Shown: positions 20,201 to 32,353 of the stretch, piece after piece
Layout: every line of letters starts with the position of its first letter
Position numbering within the stretch: position 1 is the first letter of the stretch
Assembly (NCBI RefSeq): GCF_038502225.1
Contig: NC_091374.1
Location: 8,340,651-8,404,650, forward strand
Reading direction: 5' to 3'
Source of the DNA: Cherax quadricarinatus
Taxonomy: Eukaryota; Arthropoda; Malacostraca; Decapoda; Parastacidae
DNA length: 64,000 nucleotides
Position numbers and translations under genes: made by a program
The notes under the pieces: generated by a model
Told to the model about the DNA's origin: nothing
What the model saw: only the letters and a program-made list of their open reading frames with translations
Database searches by the model: none

Positions 20201-21352
20201 ATGAAGCTCTGTGTAGTCTGCAGTCAATCAAACAAATGAGCTTCCGCATGGATAAATTGTCATTTTTGTGAAAATTGGTGTCACGCCTCTTGTGCAGATA
20301 TCCATGAACTAGCTACAAGCAGTATTAAACCAGGGAAGTGTTTTTGGGTATGCCCAAATGAGATAAATCTGTGGACTAAAATCACACTGGTATTAAAAGA
20401 GGATAACATCAAAGCAGCCTTCATAGAAAACCTGGAAGCATTCTATAACAGATGGGAAAATAAAAAGTCTGGGCTGGATGGTATCACCCTTGGTGCTGGC
20501 CATGTAGTTAGAAACTGTAAGGCTGGAGATGCTGCCCTGGTAGTCAGTAAATGTGGGGCTGATAGTGCTGTCCTGGTAGACAGTAATGGTGAAGCTGGAG
20601 GTGCTGTCCTGGAAGACAGTAATGGTGAAGCTGGAGATTTTGTCCAGGTAGTCAGGAAATATACGCAGGAGGGAATGCATATAAATGACCTCATGGGAGA
20701 CAGGAGCTGTAGTGGGGAAACAAGTGTAGTCAAGGACAAGATAAAACCAATATTACAAACTAGTAATACCACAGGAAATAGCAAACAAGAGGACTCCACT
20801 AGCAATAGTGAGGACATATTACCAAAAACAACTGGTGAGAGCAACATTGTTGGTGCTAGTGAGGATAGGAATAAGACAGGTAAACATGCACCAACAGGGA
20901 ATACAGTCACAGAAACCCAAGGCAAACGGAAACCAAGCCTGTGCACATACTATGCACTTGGTATCTGCAGGCATGGGAAATCTGGAAAAACAGATGGGAC
21001 ATGCAACTATGACCACCCTAGAAAATGCCGTGCCCATATGACAACAGGAAAATGCAAACTCCTTGCCTGTAAGCTTTTTCACCCTGAAATGTGTCACTCT
21101 TCAGTACAGGAAAGACTGTGCTATAACTTAAATTGCCAGGCACACCATCTAAAGGGGACAAAAAGATACAAAACATCCAGGCCGTGGGAAAACCTGGGTA
21201 GCCACAGCCACTCAAGAGGGAGAGGTTTTTTAGTGCCAGGAAGGAAAAAAAAATGGCAGGAAATGGCGGAAATCGTACACCAAATCCAGTCATTCCTGGA
21301 GTGGAACCACAGTCGATGGCCTCCACTCCAAGCCAACAGATACAGATACTAA
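20201..21352 (+). pseudogene. LINE-P ORF1: PHD-like finger plus three CCCH motifs
   Basis: The ORF starts at ATG 20201 and runs 383 codons with one in-frame TGA at 20237-20239 (codon 13). The N-terminus (residues 4-60) shows C-x2-C, C-x2-C, W-C-H-x2-C and a final W-V-C, a PHD-like zinc finger. After a low-complexity middle with two direct repeats of a V-D/E-D-S-N-G-E-A-G unit come three CCCH motifs (about 247-305): C-x7-C-x11-C-x3-H, then twice C-x8-C-x4-C-x3-H. The tail is basic. The protein probably binds the LINE RNA and perhaps chromatin; that role is inferred from the domains. ORF2 overlaps its end in another frame. Confidence 0.75.
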
Positions 21353-22193
21353 TGCCGGAAAAAAAGTCTCCCCCCAGTACCAACAATACCACCAGTCCGA
21401 TGACATTCTTCTTTGCAAATATACAGGGTCTAAAGCCAGCAACAAACAACAAAATACCTTTCATCCGTGGACTGCTTGCCGAGGCAAATGCAATGTTTGC
21501 GGCTTTCACAGAGACCCACATAAAGGATCACTTGGACAACGAAATATGGATCCCAGGTTACAACGTATACAGATGCGACAGAGTCAACAGGCAAAAGAGG
21601 GGGGGTTGGCCTGTACATCGCAGAGTCACTTGTCTGCACAGAACTGCTTAATGCCTCAAATGATGTAGTGGAAGTTTTAGCAGCAAAGATCGAGAACCAA
21701 AACCTAGTCATTGTGGTAGTCTACAAGCCTCCGGATGCAAACGTCCCAGCAATTCCAGGAACAGCTGTTAAAAATTGACCACTGTCTGGAAAATCTGCCA
21801 GCTCCTGCCCCCAACATCTTGCTCCTGTGGGATTTCAACTTAAGGCACCTAAAATGGAGGAATATAGCAAATAATGTTGTTGCAGTGATAACACCAGGAG
21901 GCAGCTCTGACGAGAACTCACACACACAGGAGCTTTTAAATCTCTGCACAAAATTCAATTTAAACCAGCAAATAATAGAGCCTACTAGACTGGAGAATAC
22001 ACTAGACCTCATCTTCACTAACAATGATGATCTGATACGAAATGTCACCATATCAAAAACAATATACTCAGATCACAACATAATCGAGGTTCAGACATGT
22101 ATGCGCGGAGCCCCAGACCGACATAATGAGATTAGTCACGAGGGAGCATTCACCAAATTCAACTTCAATAACAAAAACAGTGGGACCAAGTAA
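21253..22193 (+). pseudogene. LINE-P ORF2, endonuclease domain
   Basis: Open segments 21253-21651 and 21735-22193 together make an APE-type endonuclease: A-N-I-Q-G-L, F-T-E-T-H-I, then V-V-V-Y-K-P-P in a second frame, and L-L-L-W-D-F-N-L and Y-S-D-H-N-I in the third. Two frameshifts (about 21600 and 21740) break it. The usual G-D-F-N reads W-D-F-N, so the Gly is lost although the Asp and Asn remain. The start overlaps the end of ORF1 by about 100 bp. Confidence 0.75.
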
Positions 22194-22410
22194 ACCAAGT
22201 CCTAACCGATACAAGCTGGGAAGATATACTAAGCAACACAGACCCCAACTTATGCCTAGAACAGATTAACTCAGTGGCACTCGATGTATGCACAAGCTTA
22301 TTCCTCTAAGAAAAAGAAGAAGTAGATGTAAAATAGAAAGAGACAGGCGCTCCCCTTAAAGGTGACGGAAAAGAATAACAGAGCGGCTAAAAGAGGCCAA
22401 TATATCTGAA

Positions 22411-24319
22411 ATGATTAGGGAGTCACTGGTCAGAGAAATAGCAACCATCGAACTTAAGCTAAAGGAATCTTATAGGAGTCAGGAATCGCGGGAAGAACTA
22501 AAAGCCATAAATGAAATCGAAAGAAACCCAAAGTATTTCTTTTCCTATGCCAAATCAAAGTCAAGAACAACATCCAGTACTGGGCCCCTACTTAAACAAG
22601 ATGGGTCCTACACAGATGACAGCAAGGAAATGAATGAGCTACTCAAGTCCCAATATGACTCAGTTTTCAGCAAGCCGCTAACCAGACTGAGAGTCGAAGA
22701 TCAAAATGAATTTTTTATGAGAGAGCCACAAAATTTGGTTAACACAAGCCTATCTGATAACATTCTGATGCCAAATGGCTTCGAACAGGCGATAAATGAC
22801 ATGCTCATGAACTCTGCCCCAGGGCCAGACTCATGGAACTCCGTCTTCATCAAGAACTGCAAGAAGCCCCTATCACAAGCTTTTACCATCCTATGGAGAG
22901 GGAGCATGGACATGGGGGTCGTCCCACAGTTACTAAAAACAACAGACATAGCCCCACTCCACAAAGGGGGCAGTAAAGCAATAGCAAAGAACTACAGACC
23001 GATAGCACTAACATCCCATATTATAAAAACCTTTGAAAGGGTCCTAAGAATCAAGATCGCCACCCATCTAGAAACCCATCAATTACACAACCCAGGGCAA
23101 CATGGGTTTAGAACAGGTCGCTCCTGTCTGTCTCAACTATTGGGTTACTACAACAAGATCCTAAATGCACTAGAAGACAAAAAGAATGCAGATATACAGT
23201 GGACCCCCGCATAACGATTACCTCCGAATGCGACCAATTATGTAAGTATATTTATGTAAGTGCGTTTGTATGTGTATGTTTGGGGGTCTGAAATGGACTA
23301 ATCTACTTCACAATATTTCTTATGGGAACAAATTCGACCAGTACTGACACCTGAACATACTTCTGGAGTGAAAAAATATTGTTAACCGGGGGTCCACTGT
23401 AATATATACAGACTTTGCAAAAGCCTTCGACAAGTGTGACCATGGCGTAATAGCGCACAAAATGCGTGCTAAAGGAGTAACAGGAAAAGTTGGTAGATGG
23501 ATCTATAATTTCCTCACAAACAGAACACAAAGAGTAGAAGTCAACAGAGTAAAGTCCGAGGCAGCTACAGTGAAAAGCTCCGTTCCACAAGGCACAGTAC
23601 TCGCTCCCATCTTGTTTCTCGTCCTCATATCTGACATAGACAAGGATGTCAGCCACAGCACCGTGTCTTCCTTTGCAGATGACACCCGAATCTGCATGAC
23701 ATTGTCTTCCATTGCAGACACTGCAAGGCTCCAGGCGGACATCAACCAAATCTTTCAGTGGGCTGCAGAAAACAATATGAAGTTCAATGATGAGAAGTTT
23801 CAATTACTCAGATATGGTAAACAAGAGAAAATTAAAACTTCATCAGAGTACAAAACAAATTCTGGCCACAAAATAGAGCGAAACACCAACGTCAAAGACC
23901 TGGGAGTGATCATGTCGGAGGATCTCACCTTCAAGGACCATAACATTGTATCAATCGCAGCTGCTAGAAAAATGACAGGATGGATAATGAGAACCTTCAA
24001 AACTAGGGATGCCAAGCCCATGATGACACTCTTCAGGTCACTTGTTCTATCTAGGCTGGAATATTGCTGCACACTACCAGCACCTTTCAAAGCAGGTGAA
24101 ATTGCTGACCTAGAAAATGTACAGAGAACCTTCATGGCACGCATAACGGAGGTAAAACACCTCAATTACTGGGAGCGCTTGAAGTTCCTGAACCTGTATT
24201 CCCTGGAACGCAGGCGGGAGAGATACATGATTATATACACCTGGAAAATCCTAGAGGGACTAGTACCGAACTTGCACACGAAAATCACTCACAACGAAAG
24301 CAAAAGACTTGGCAGATGA
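22411..24319 (+). pseudogene. LINE-P ORF2, reverse transcriptase split by a MITE
   Basis: The first half (22411-23196) has N-Y-R-P-I-A-L-T, an F-E-R-V-L block and Q-H-G-F-R-T-G-R-S. The MITE 23197-23399 then inserts a stop. After it the frame resumes with motif A (Y-T-D-F-A-K-A-F-D), V-P-Q-G-T-V-L-A-P, the catalytic F-A-D-D (about 23671-23682) and L-G-V-I-M-S-E-D-L. The interrupted codons line up if the MITE and one TA are removed, so the gene was open when hit. A short C-terminal extension (24335-24500) follows after a stop. Confidence 0.85.
23197..23399 (+). mobile_element. 203-bp Tigger-type MITE, copy 2
   Basis: Same ends and interior as 42-244, flanked by TA (23195-23196 and 23400-23401), inserted in the RT of LINE-P. 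Confidence 0.95.
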
Positions 24320-24546
24320 TGCAACATCCCCCCAATGAAAAGCAGGGGTGTCATTAGCACGTTAAGTGACCATACAGTAAGTGTCAGGGGCCCGAGACTG
24401 TTCAACTGCCTCCCAGCATACATAAGGGGGATTACCAATAGACCCCTGGCAGTCTTCAAGCTGGCTCTGGACAAGCACCTAAAGTCGGTACCTGACCAGC
24501 CGGGCTGTGGCTCGTACGCTGGTTTGCGTGCAGCCAGCAGTAACAG

Positions 24547-24597
24547 CCTGGTTGATCAGGCTCTGATCCACCAGGAGGCCTGGTCACAGACCAGGCC
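24547..24597 (+). other. two adjacent hairpins in the LINE-P 3' UTR
   Basis: 24547-24575 pairs CCTGGT.GATCA with TGATC.ACCAGG around a short loop. 24577-24597 is a perfect 9-bp stem (GGCCTGGTC and GACCAGGCC) with an ACA loop. A GC-rich GTTGACCCCCGGAACTCTC block follows. Such 3' structures often recruit the LINE's own RT; that role here is inference. Confidence 0.75.
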
Positions 24598-24744
24598 GCA
24601 GGGGCGTTGACCCCCGGAACTCTCTCCAGGTAAACCACTGTCACATGAGATACCCTATACCATCACCACCATCCGCTGTCACTCACCACCTACTGTTCAC
24701 CACAGCCCATGGCTTGCTTCCATGTTGTCCTACTTAACCTAGTT

Positions 24745-25440
24745 CAATGTAGTGAGGCTTAGACACTGAAATGTGTACAATGTCTGACTGTAAATGAGTT
24801 ACCCAAGCTTAAATTTGTATAAAATACTTTTTTTTGTGTTCCTAACATCCGTATGCTTTTAAAACCACTGTAAAAAAAATTTATATGTACCCAAAATGGG
24901 AAATCACTTCTACCCGTCACTGGGCATAGCTAATACGATAGCATGGATCATTACAATTTCACCACACAGTTTTCTTATTTTTCGTTTAAAAACACCCACA
25001 CTTTCATGTTTATTCCACTTCTTAGCACCTCCAGCATTACTAATACAGAAGACCATCAATTAAAACACAATCAGTTAATACTTTCATTATTACACCATTA
25101 TTGAAAACTGCTACATCTTTTCAATGAGTTCATCACATTTATTATGTAAATTTAGGGAAAAACAGCTTAAAAGCAGTACATAAAGGCTAGTAATTGATAC
25201 TTCACTGAAACTACTGTACTTATTCCTGTTTCTTTAACAGCTATTTACTTACCCTAGGGTTATTTACAGAAATGTTGAATATGTTAGTGATTGATAACAA
25301 AGTGTGAGAAGTACTGTAATTACAAGAGAAAGTGAAGCAATGATCCTGTGGTACTGACATGATATTTGTGATTAGAGTTCATACGGTAATCACAGTATTT
25401 GCCATTTATGTATACAGAAGGGCTCCCATCTGTATGGCCC
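24745..25440. other. AT-rich stretch without recognised features
   Basis: No ORF, tandem repeat or transposon terminus that I can support. Confidence 0.5.
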
Positions 25441-25474
25441 TTAGGTTCCTGACATCATATAGTAAGCCAAAATT

Positions 25475-25770
25475 GCAAGTGGGTGGAAAATAGCAGTTTT
25501 TCATTATCAAATGCATCTAAAATGCCAGAAATCTCATTTACACTATCATATACTATTAAGTGCTCAATATGGCTAGGCATAAAAAAATGATAAAAAAGTA
25601 AAATAAATACATAGTATATACAATACTTACCTTCAAATACGATGCCAGTCACCCTTCTCTTATTCAATTGTTGTATGAAAACACGGAAAGGCAGTAAAAG
25701 CACGGAACATAATGAGGAATGGCTTCAGTATAACCCAATTAAGATGTGGAACACCAAAAAGAGGATGCTG
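25475..25770 (+). repeat. dispersed repeat, inverse of 361-690
   Basis: It shares GTGGGTGGAAAATAGCAGTT, GGCTAGGCATAAAAAAATGA and AAGATGTGGAACACCAAAA with the inverse of the first-kilobase repeat. From 25771 to 26240 nothing further is recognised. Confidence 0.5.
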
Positions 25771-26240
25771 TATGTGTGGAGCTCCTCGTGTAAATTGTTT
25801 ATGATCGTGGGAGTCAAAGACCAAATTAACCATTTCCTGTATACCATTCAAAACATGTTGTGTTTTCATATCCTTTGTATCATTGGCTAAAATGTAAGAA
25901 TACTGGAGAAAAAATTACATGTATATACAAATTGAGAGGGACTCAAGATTTATATATCCTCAGCTTCCTGCCTTCTGCATAATCAGGATTACAATGAGAG
26001 GAAACTAAATATAATGTGAATTAAAGTACCTAGTGAATATACTCTGTGCATGCTTGGTTGCTAAACTTTAATTTTGTGATAAATAAATGACTTGCATATT
26101 TTGGGTTCATATGTTCTGCATCTGTCTAAGAAGAAATACCAACAATATTTACATATCATCTGCTTCATTTATATAATCAAGATAAAAAAAAAAAAGAGAG
26201 GAACCTGGATATAGTATTTATACAGTACCTAATTCATATA

Positions 26241-28587
26241 CAGTAGACCCCCCGCATTCGATGGCATCGGTGTACGTTAAATCCGGTATTCGATACATTT
26301 TAACGCAAAATTTTTGCCTCGCCACTCGTTAAAAACCCGCCACATGCGATTCGTCCGGGACACGTCCACATGTGGCCTGAACTGCCCCATGCGTGCCAGT
26401 GTTTACAAGCCAGTCAGTGTGCTCGCATCTAAGCATACATTCGGTACATTCCATATTATTACAGTGTTTTTGGTGCTTGTTTCTGCAAAATAAGTCACCA
26501 TGGGCCCCAAGACAGCTTCTAGTGCCAACCCTTTGAGAAAAAGGGTGCTGATGACTATTGAAATGAAGAAAGAGATAATTGCAAAGTACGAAAGTGGAGT
26601 GCGTGTATCGGAACTGGCCAGGTTGTATACAAAACCCCAATCAACCATCGCTACTATAGTGGCCAGGAAAATGGCAATCAAGGAAGCCGTTGTTGCAAAA
26701 GGTGCAACTTTGTTTTCGATACAGAGATTGCAAGTGTTAGAAGATGTTGAGAGACTGTTATTGGTGTGGATAAATGAAAAACAGATAGCAGGAGATAGCA
26801 TCTCTCAAGCGTCATATGTGAAAAGGCTAGGAAGTTGCATGAGGATTTAATTGAAAAAATGCCTGCAACTAGTGGTAATGTGAGTGAATTTAAGGCCAGC
26901 AAAGGTTGGTTTGAGAGATTTAAGAATCGTAGTGGCATACATAGTGTGATTAGGCATGGTGAGGCTGCCAGTTCGGACCAAAAAGCAGCTGAAAAATATG
27001 TGAAGGAATTCAAGGATTACATACACAGTGAAGAATTTAAACCTGAACAAGTGTTTAATTGCGATGAAACAGGCCTTTTTTGGAAGAAATTTACAAGCAT
27101 GACCTACATTACTCAGGAAGAAAAGGCACTCCCAGGACATAAGCCTATGAAAGGCAGGCTTACTCTTCTGAAATGCGCCAATGCTAGTGGTGATTGCAAA
27201 GTGAAGCCTTTATTGGTGTATCACTCAGAAACTCCCAGAGCATTCAGGCAAAAGAATGTCCTCAAAGCTAATTTGTGTGTGCTGTGGAGGGCAAACAGTA
27301 AGGCATGGGTCACTAAGGGCTTTTTATATGACTGGTTACACCATGCATTTGCCCCCAATGTGAAAAATTACCTAATTGATAAGAAATTAGACCTTAAGTG
27401 CCTCCTGGTATTAGACAATGCCCCTGGTCATCCTACAGACTTGGCAGAGCGACTTTCTGGGGACATGAGCTTCATTAAGGTCAAGTTTTTGCCTCCTAAT
27501 ACCACTCCTCTCCTGCAGCCCATGGACCAGCAGGTCATTTCCAACTTCAAGAAACTGTACACAAAAGCTATGTTTCAAAAGTGCTTTGAAGTGACCAGAC
27601 ACTCGATTGACTCTAAAAGAGTTTTGGAAGGATCACTTTAATATCCTCAATTGTGTAAACCTTATAGGTAAAGCTTGGGAGGGAGTGACTAAGAGAACCT
27701 TGAACTCTGCTTGGAAGAAACTGTGGCCAGAATGTGTAGACAAAAGGGATTTTGAAAGGTTTGAGGCTAACCCTGGGAATCCTATGCCAGTTAAGGAATC
27801 CATTGTGGCATTGGGGAAGTCCTTGGGGTTGGAGGTTAGTGGGGAGGATGTGGAAGAGTTGGTGGAGGAGGACAATGATGAACTAACCACTGATGAGCTG
27901 CTAGATCATCTTCAACAGCAAGAGGCCAGACCTGAGGAAACTGCTTCGGAGGAGGGGATAGAGAAATTGAAGAAGTTGCCTACTTCACAGATTAAAGAAA
28001 TGTGTACAATGTGGACAAAGGTGAAAACCTTTATGAATGACAATCACCCTCACACAGCTATTGCAAGCCGTGCTGGTGACTATTACAATGACAATGTTGT
28101 GAACCACTTTAGAAAAGTCATAAAGGAACAAGAGGTACAGGCCTCTATGGACAGATATGTTGTGCGACAGAAGTCCAGTGACTCTCAAGCTGGTCCTAGT
28201 GGCATTAAAAGAAGAAGGGAAGTAACCCTGGAAAAGGACTTGATACCTCAAGTCCTAATGGAAGGGGATTCCCCGTCTAAACATTAACAACTTTGACAGT
28301 CTCCCCTCCTCCCATCCCATCAATCATCACCAGATATTAAAGGTAAGTGTCATGTATTCTATTGTTAGTAGAGTACTACTAACTGTGCATGTCTTCTTCA
28401 GTTTGTGTGCATTAAACTTAATATTTCACGTGGTAAAACTATTTTTTTCATAGTACTTTTGAGTGTCTTGCACGGATTAATTTGATTTCCATTATTTCTT
28501 ATGGGGAAAATTAATTCGCCTTCCGATAATTTTGGCATATGATGAGCTCTCAGGAACGGATTAATATCGTATACCGGGGGTCCACTG
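26241..28587 (+). mobile_element. Tigger/pogo DNA transposon, full length, 2347 bp
   Basis: It begins CAGTAGACCCCCCGCATT, ends ACCGGGGGTCCACTG and is flanked by TA (26239-26240 and 28588-28589). It carries a whole transposase gene with two frameshifts. The leader (about 260 bp) and trailer (about 300 bp) are shared by the shorter derivatives in the window. Confidence 0.95.
26500..28287 (+). pseudogene. Tigger-type transposase, two frameshifts
   Basis: Three overlapping segments (26500-26850, 26835-27641, 27607-28287) encode the parts of a pogo-type transposase in order. First come the N-terminal helix-turn-helix (M-K-K-E-I-I-A-K-Y-E-S-G, S-T-I-A-T-I) and a CENP-B-like second DNA-binding domain (W-F-E-R-F-K-N-R-S-G). 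The DDD nuclease follows with C-D-E-T-G, L-D-N-A-P-G-H and M-D-Q-Q-V-I-S-N-F, so all three catalytic Asp are present. The C-terminus has an acidic linker and a conserved tail ending S-P-S-K-H. The first break near 26811 looks like one lost base; the second near 27605 shifts by one. The enzyme would cut and paste the element at TA, but this copy is inactive as read. Confidence 0.9.
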
Positions 28588-28589
28588 TA

Positions 28590-30470
28590 CTGTGTGTACC
28601 AGTTTGGCTGATAAACTCATATTTTGTGACAAAGGATGTGTAAGGAGTACTGGCAATGTTTCCATATGCTCATCCATGCCTCCCTCAATCCATGTCTCCC
28701 TCAATCCTTATGACCCTTTGCTCTTTCCAACTCTTTTTTTTTCTATCATTGAAAATGTGTGGGAAATGATACTGTCTTTTAATTTCTCATTTAAACAAAA
28801 TTACTAACATGAATAGGTTATGTTTATGATAGCAATCTGATAGTCAATTTCATAGCAGTGAGAAGGATACAGAGCTCGTTGGGCCACTGCATCCCTTAAA
28901 CCCAACAATAACAACAGTAGCGAGATGGACACAGCATCTTGAGCCACTGCTACCCTAAAACAAAACAACAACAAGAGCAGTGAGATAGGACACAGTGACC
29001 CTTGCACAATAGCAACCTTAAAACCCAAAAATAATAGCACTGGGATGAACAGAGACCCCATGTACCATCACAACCCTTAAACCCAACAATAACAACAGGA
29101 TATAGTGATAATTGAAGGGGCTTCTGCATCAGCCTTCATCAAGTGTGCACATTTTGCTCTAGCCTAAGCATCACTGAAAAATTTCCTCCTATTTGCTTGA
29201 GGATGCTTGTCCTCTCGTCTTTGCCTGTAGGGCACATTACAGGAGGGGCACCTGTCATTGGTTCAGTTTTAGCCATCTCCATTTTTCTGCTGCCAGAAGG
29301 CAGTTACCGAACTCAGGCGAAGTGTGGGCATCTCGCTCTGGTGGGATATCTCAAGGGAAACTTCTCATTTCTGCTTTTATTTACAAAAGAACACTGGTTC
29401 CCTTTCATCACCCAGCTTTGGGCAGTATCTCTTCTTCATACACTGGAGAGCAGGGCTTCATACAGCATAAACTGTCAGTGGCCCTTACAAACCTAATAGC
29501 AACTGAAGGTTTTTCAATTATTCTCATAATTTTTTCCATATTTTTTGGATAGGTTGCACTCTTAAAGGGGTATTTCTCTGAGAATATTTATTTAGTAAAA
29601 AAAAAAAAAATCTTGTTTTGTAGCCGGAAATATATGGTATTTTTACTGACATTAGCAGGTGAGTGAGGTTGTGGTGGTGGTAGTAATTGCACTGCCACCA
29701 CCACATACATCATATGTTTATACAGGTATTGTACAGGATCACATGACATTTTCAGATCAAGAAGCAGCAAAAGCTGTAATGTAAAGAGAGGAAAACTGGA
29801 TTATTTTTGAGTCTTGATGAATTACAGAGCTTAAAAATAATTGTTCTGCATTTTTGGGGGTTTCATGAACTTAACCCTATTTTTCCTATATGTTCCTCAG
29901 TTCACTTTACATTATTTTTTTTAATTACACGTTGATTTCAGGAACATAACTAGTGAGTAATCGTTACTATATTTCTTATTTTGTGTCAGGGTTAATATCT
30001 AAAGACAAGGTGATGTAGTGGTCTAAAATGAAGTGATGGTGGAGAATGTTGGGTGATGTATGACCAGTTATCTCACTCCAAAACAATTCAGTGTGTGTAC
30101 AGACACTTTGATGGAAAGATGTACTTCTCATCACTTATGGTTTTTCACCTATTAAACATGTACTTATTGACCAGTCTCTACCAAATAAATGTAATCTTTC
30201 TATACATACACAGAACAATTACACACAATGTATGATGCATTTGGTTAAAAAACTGAGGAAAAAATAATACTAATAATTCGATCCTAACAAAAACTATAAA
30301 TATCCAATCTATGGTTCTTGACTAACCACTACTAAACAAATTTGAGCTTTCTATCCATGCATAAAGTGTGCATACACACAGTATAAATGCATTTGGTAAA
30401 ATCTAACTGAGAAAAAATTTCAAATTTAGATAATGAAATTCGATTGGTAAAAATTTCATGCCAGCTCAAT
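28590..30470. other. AT-rich region with one tandem repeat
   Basis: Apart from the tandem repeat at 28852-29103, I see no gene, terminal repeat or long ORF here. Confidence 0.5.
28852..29103. repeat. diverged ~62-bp tandem repeat, four units
   Basis: Each unit carries CAGTGAGA-like, GACACAG-like and ACCCTTAAACCCAACAATAA-like blocks with many changes. Confidence 0.8.
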
Positions 30471-30479
30471 AGGATGGGG

Positions 30480-30740
30480 CCTAGTGTTGGAGTGTAAGCT
30501 AAGTAATATTTATGAAAGTATTCAGAAAAACTGACTAGCTGGACTTAGAGTCCTGGAGGTAGGAAGGGCAGTGCCTGAATGCTGAAGGAAGGGTGGGGAT
30601 ACTGCAGTTGGGAAGGTAATCTGTGATGTCAGCACAATTCTTGAAAGATGGAGATTGAGTGAATGTTGGTGAATGTGTTTTCTTTCTCGGGGTCACTCTG
30701 CCTTAGCAGGAGATGGCTAATGAGTTAAATAAAAATATAT
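30480..30740 (+). repeat. old RTE-like LINE 3' end (diverged subfamily)
   Basis: GTTGGAGTGTAAGCTAAGTA, AGTCCTGGAGGTAGGAAG and TTTCTCGGGGTCACTCTGCC follow the 3' UTR of the RTE-like copies (compare 36340-36670) but are much diverged. Confidence 0.65.
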
Positions 30741-31356
30741 ATACCATATTTTCCAGCATATAAGATGCATTTTTGCCCAAAAAGTCTCAGAATATCATCA
30801 CGCACCTTATATGCTCAAGGTCAGGAACAAGTGTAGGATTTGAGTTACTGGTGAGTGGTGGCTTCGGTGTTATGGTACCAGAAAACTAAACTACAAACAA
30901 CTCCTGTAAAACTGTTTTGCAGATTACTGTAGAGTGAGTAGTAACTATTATAAACCATAACTTACAAGTTACTGGCACGTAATAAGCAAACCTGCTTCAG
31001 CAGGTGTAAATAACTGTAAAGCAGCCATCTGAAATAACAGGTAGTCATGTTTGTTTTGGTGGTTGGCAGTGATGAAGCAGATTGTGCAAAGTGCCACCTC
31101 TTTCTGCTATGCTGTGTGAATAAGCAACCAACCACTGACTCAATCGTTTTGAAACAAGTACAGTATGGCCCCACTAATATGGCAGGTTAGGTTCCAGGCT
31201 ACCACCACAAAGCGGAAATCGCTGTAAAGTGGAACACCCTTTTTTTTCTTTATAAATGCATACAAATACTAGATAAGAAGTTTACATTAACATATATTAA
31301 GTTAGCAATAGAACTAGGCATCAAAAAAACAATAAAAAAGTACAATACACATATAG

Positions 31357-31740
31357 TGCACTCATTACTTACCTTAAAATATTTGTAGTCTAAATCTAGG
31401 GTGAGACAAGTAGTATTTACTGTAAGAAATCAAGTGTGGTATGTATGGTAGTCACCCGGGCTACCATACCAGGCCACCCCACCTACACATAATATTCTAT
31501 TACATTTAAGCATCCCAGAGCGATAAAATGCATATACGGTTCACTCATTACTTACCTTAAAATATTTGTAGTCTTAATCAAGAGATGAGTAGTATTTATT
31601 GTAAGAAATCAAGTGTGGTATGTATGGTAGTCAGCAGGGCTACCATACCAGGCCATTCCACCCACACATACTATTCTATGATGTTTAAGCATCCCAGAGC
31701 GATAAAATGCATATACAGATCACTCATTACTTACCTTAAA
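31357..31740. repeat. ~181-bp tandem repeat within X
   Basis: CTCATTACTTACCTTAAAATATTTGTAGTC blocks start at 31361, 31544 and 31723, giving two full units and the start of a third. The inverted X copy (38709-40187) has one unit fewer, with blocks near 39780 and 39970. Confidence 0.9.
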
Positions 31741-32040
31741 ATATTTGTAGTCTTAATGTAGGGTCAGGGGTGAGTAAATGAGATAAAATGAATAAATGAG
31801 AGAGAGAGAGAATGAGTACATGAGGGAGGACAGGCGCAGTTATGTAAACAAACTAGGCGAACGTAAGTTATGTAAACAAAGCAGGCGAACACAAGTTTTC
31901 TAAACAAACAAAATGTACACGTCTGGTTTGTGTACAAGTTACATTGTGTACAAGTTGTCTCTACATTAATACAGTAGAATAAATAAAGAAGAACATTCCC
32001 ATTCTCATGTAACACCATTTTTAGAAGAAATGACGCTCTG

Positions 32041-32165
32041 AGTGAAGGCAATGGAAATAAGTCACTCTGACTTTTTTGGGTTATCCTAGGTTCTCTACAC
32101 ATATGCTGTTATGTATGATAATCTATGTAACTGTATTTGCGTATACCTGAATAAACTTACATACA
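32041..32165 (+). repeat. GGTTATCCTAGG/AATAAACTTA tail block within X
   Basis: It matches 10360-10436 and the inverse of 5467-5603, ending AATAAACTTACATACATA. Confidence 0.65.
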
Positions 32166-32353
32166 TACGAAAGGAATAATTTTCTACAGTTACCCCCGGT
32201 TACACATTTTCTCTTATGTCAGACTTGAGAAAATGTTATTCTTGCCATCGCTTGTACAAATCATCTGGCTACGACATCTCATATTTATATTTATTTATTC
32301 TGTTGTGGGGTGTATTTATCATCTTTATATGTTATGTATCGTGTTTATTATAG

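Larger units (their letters stand above)
20150..24740 (+). mobile_element. LINE-P: CR1-like retrotransposon, nearly full length
   Basis: ORF1 (zinc-finger protein), an endonuclease, an RT and a hairpin-rich 3' UTR follow in order on the plus strand, with a 203-bp MITE inside the RT (23197-23399). CR1-like elements with a PHD finger in ORF1 are known (Kapitonov and Jurka), which supports the clade call. The copy is broken by one nonsense codon in ORF1, frameshifts in the endonuclease, and the MITE. Confidence 0.8.

Noticed and set aside
24547..24620. Possible tRNA gene
   Set aside because: The stems do not make a cloverleaf, there are no A/B boxes, and the block is the 3' UTR of LINE-P.
28852..29103. 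Possible CRISPR-like array
   Set aside because: The repeats are diverged and contiguous without spacers, and the genome is eukaryotic.
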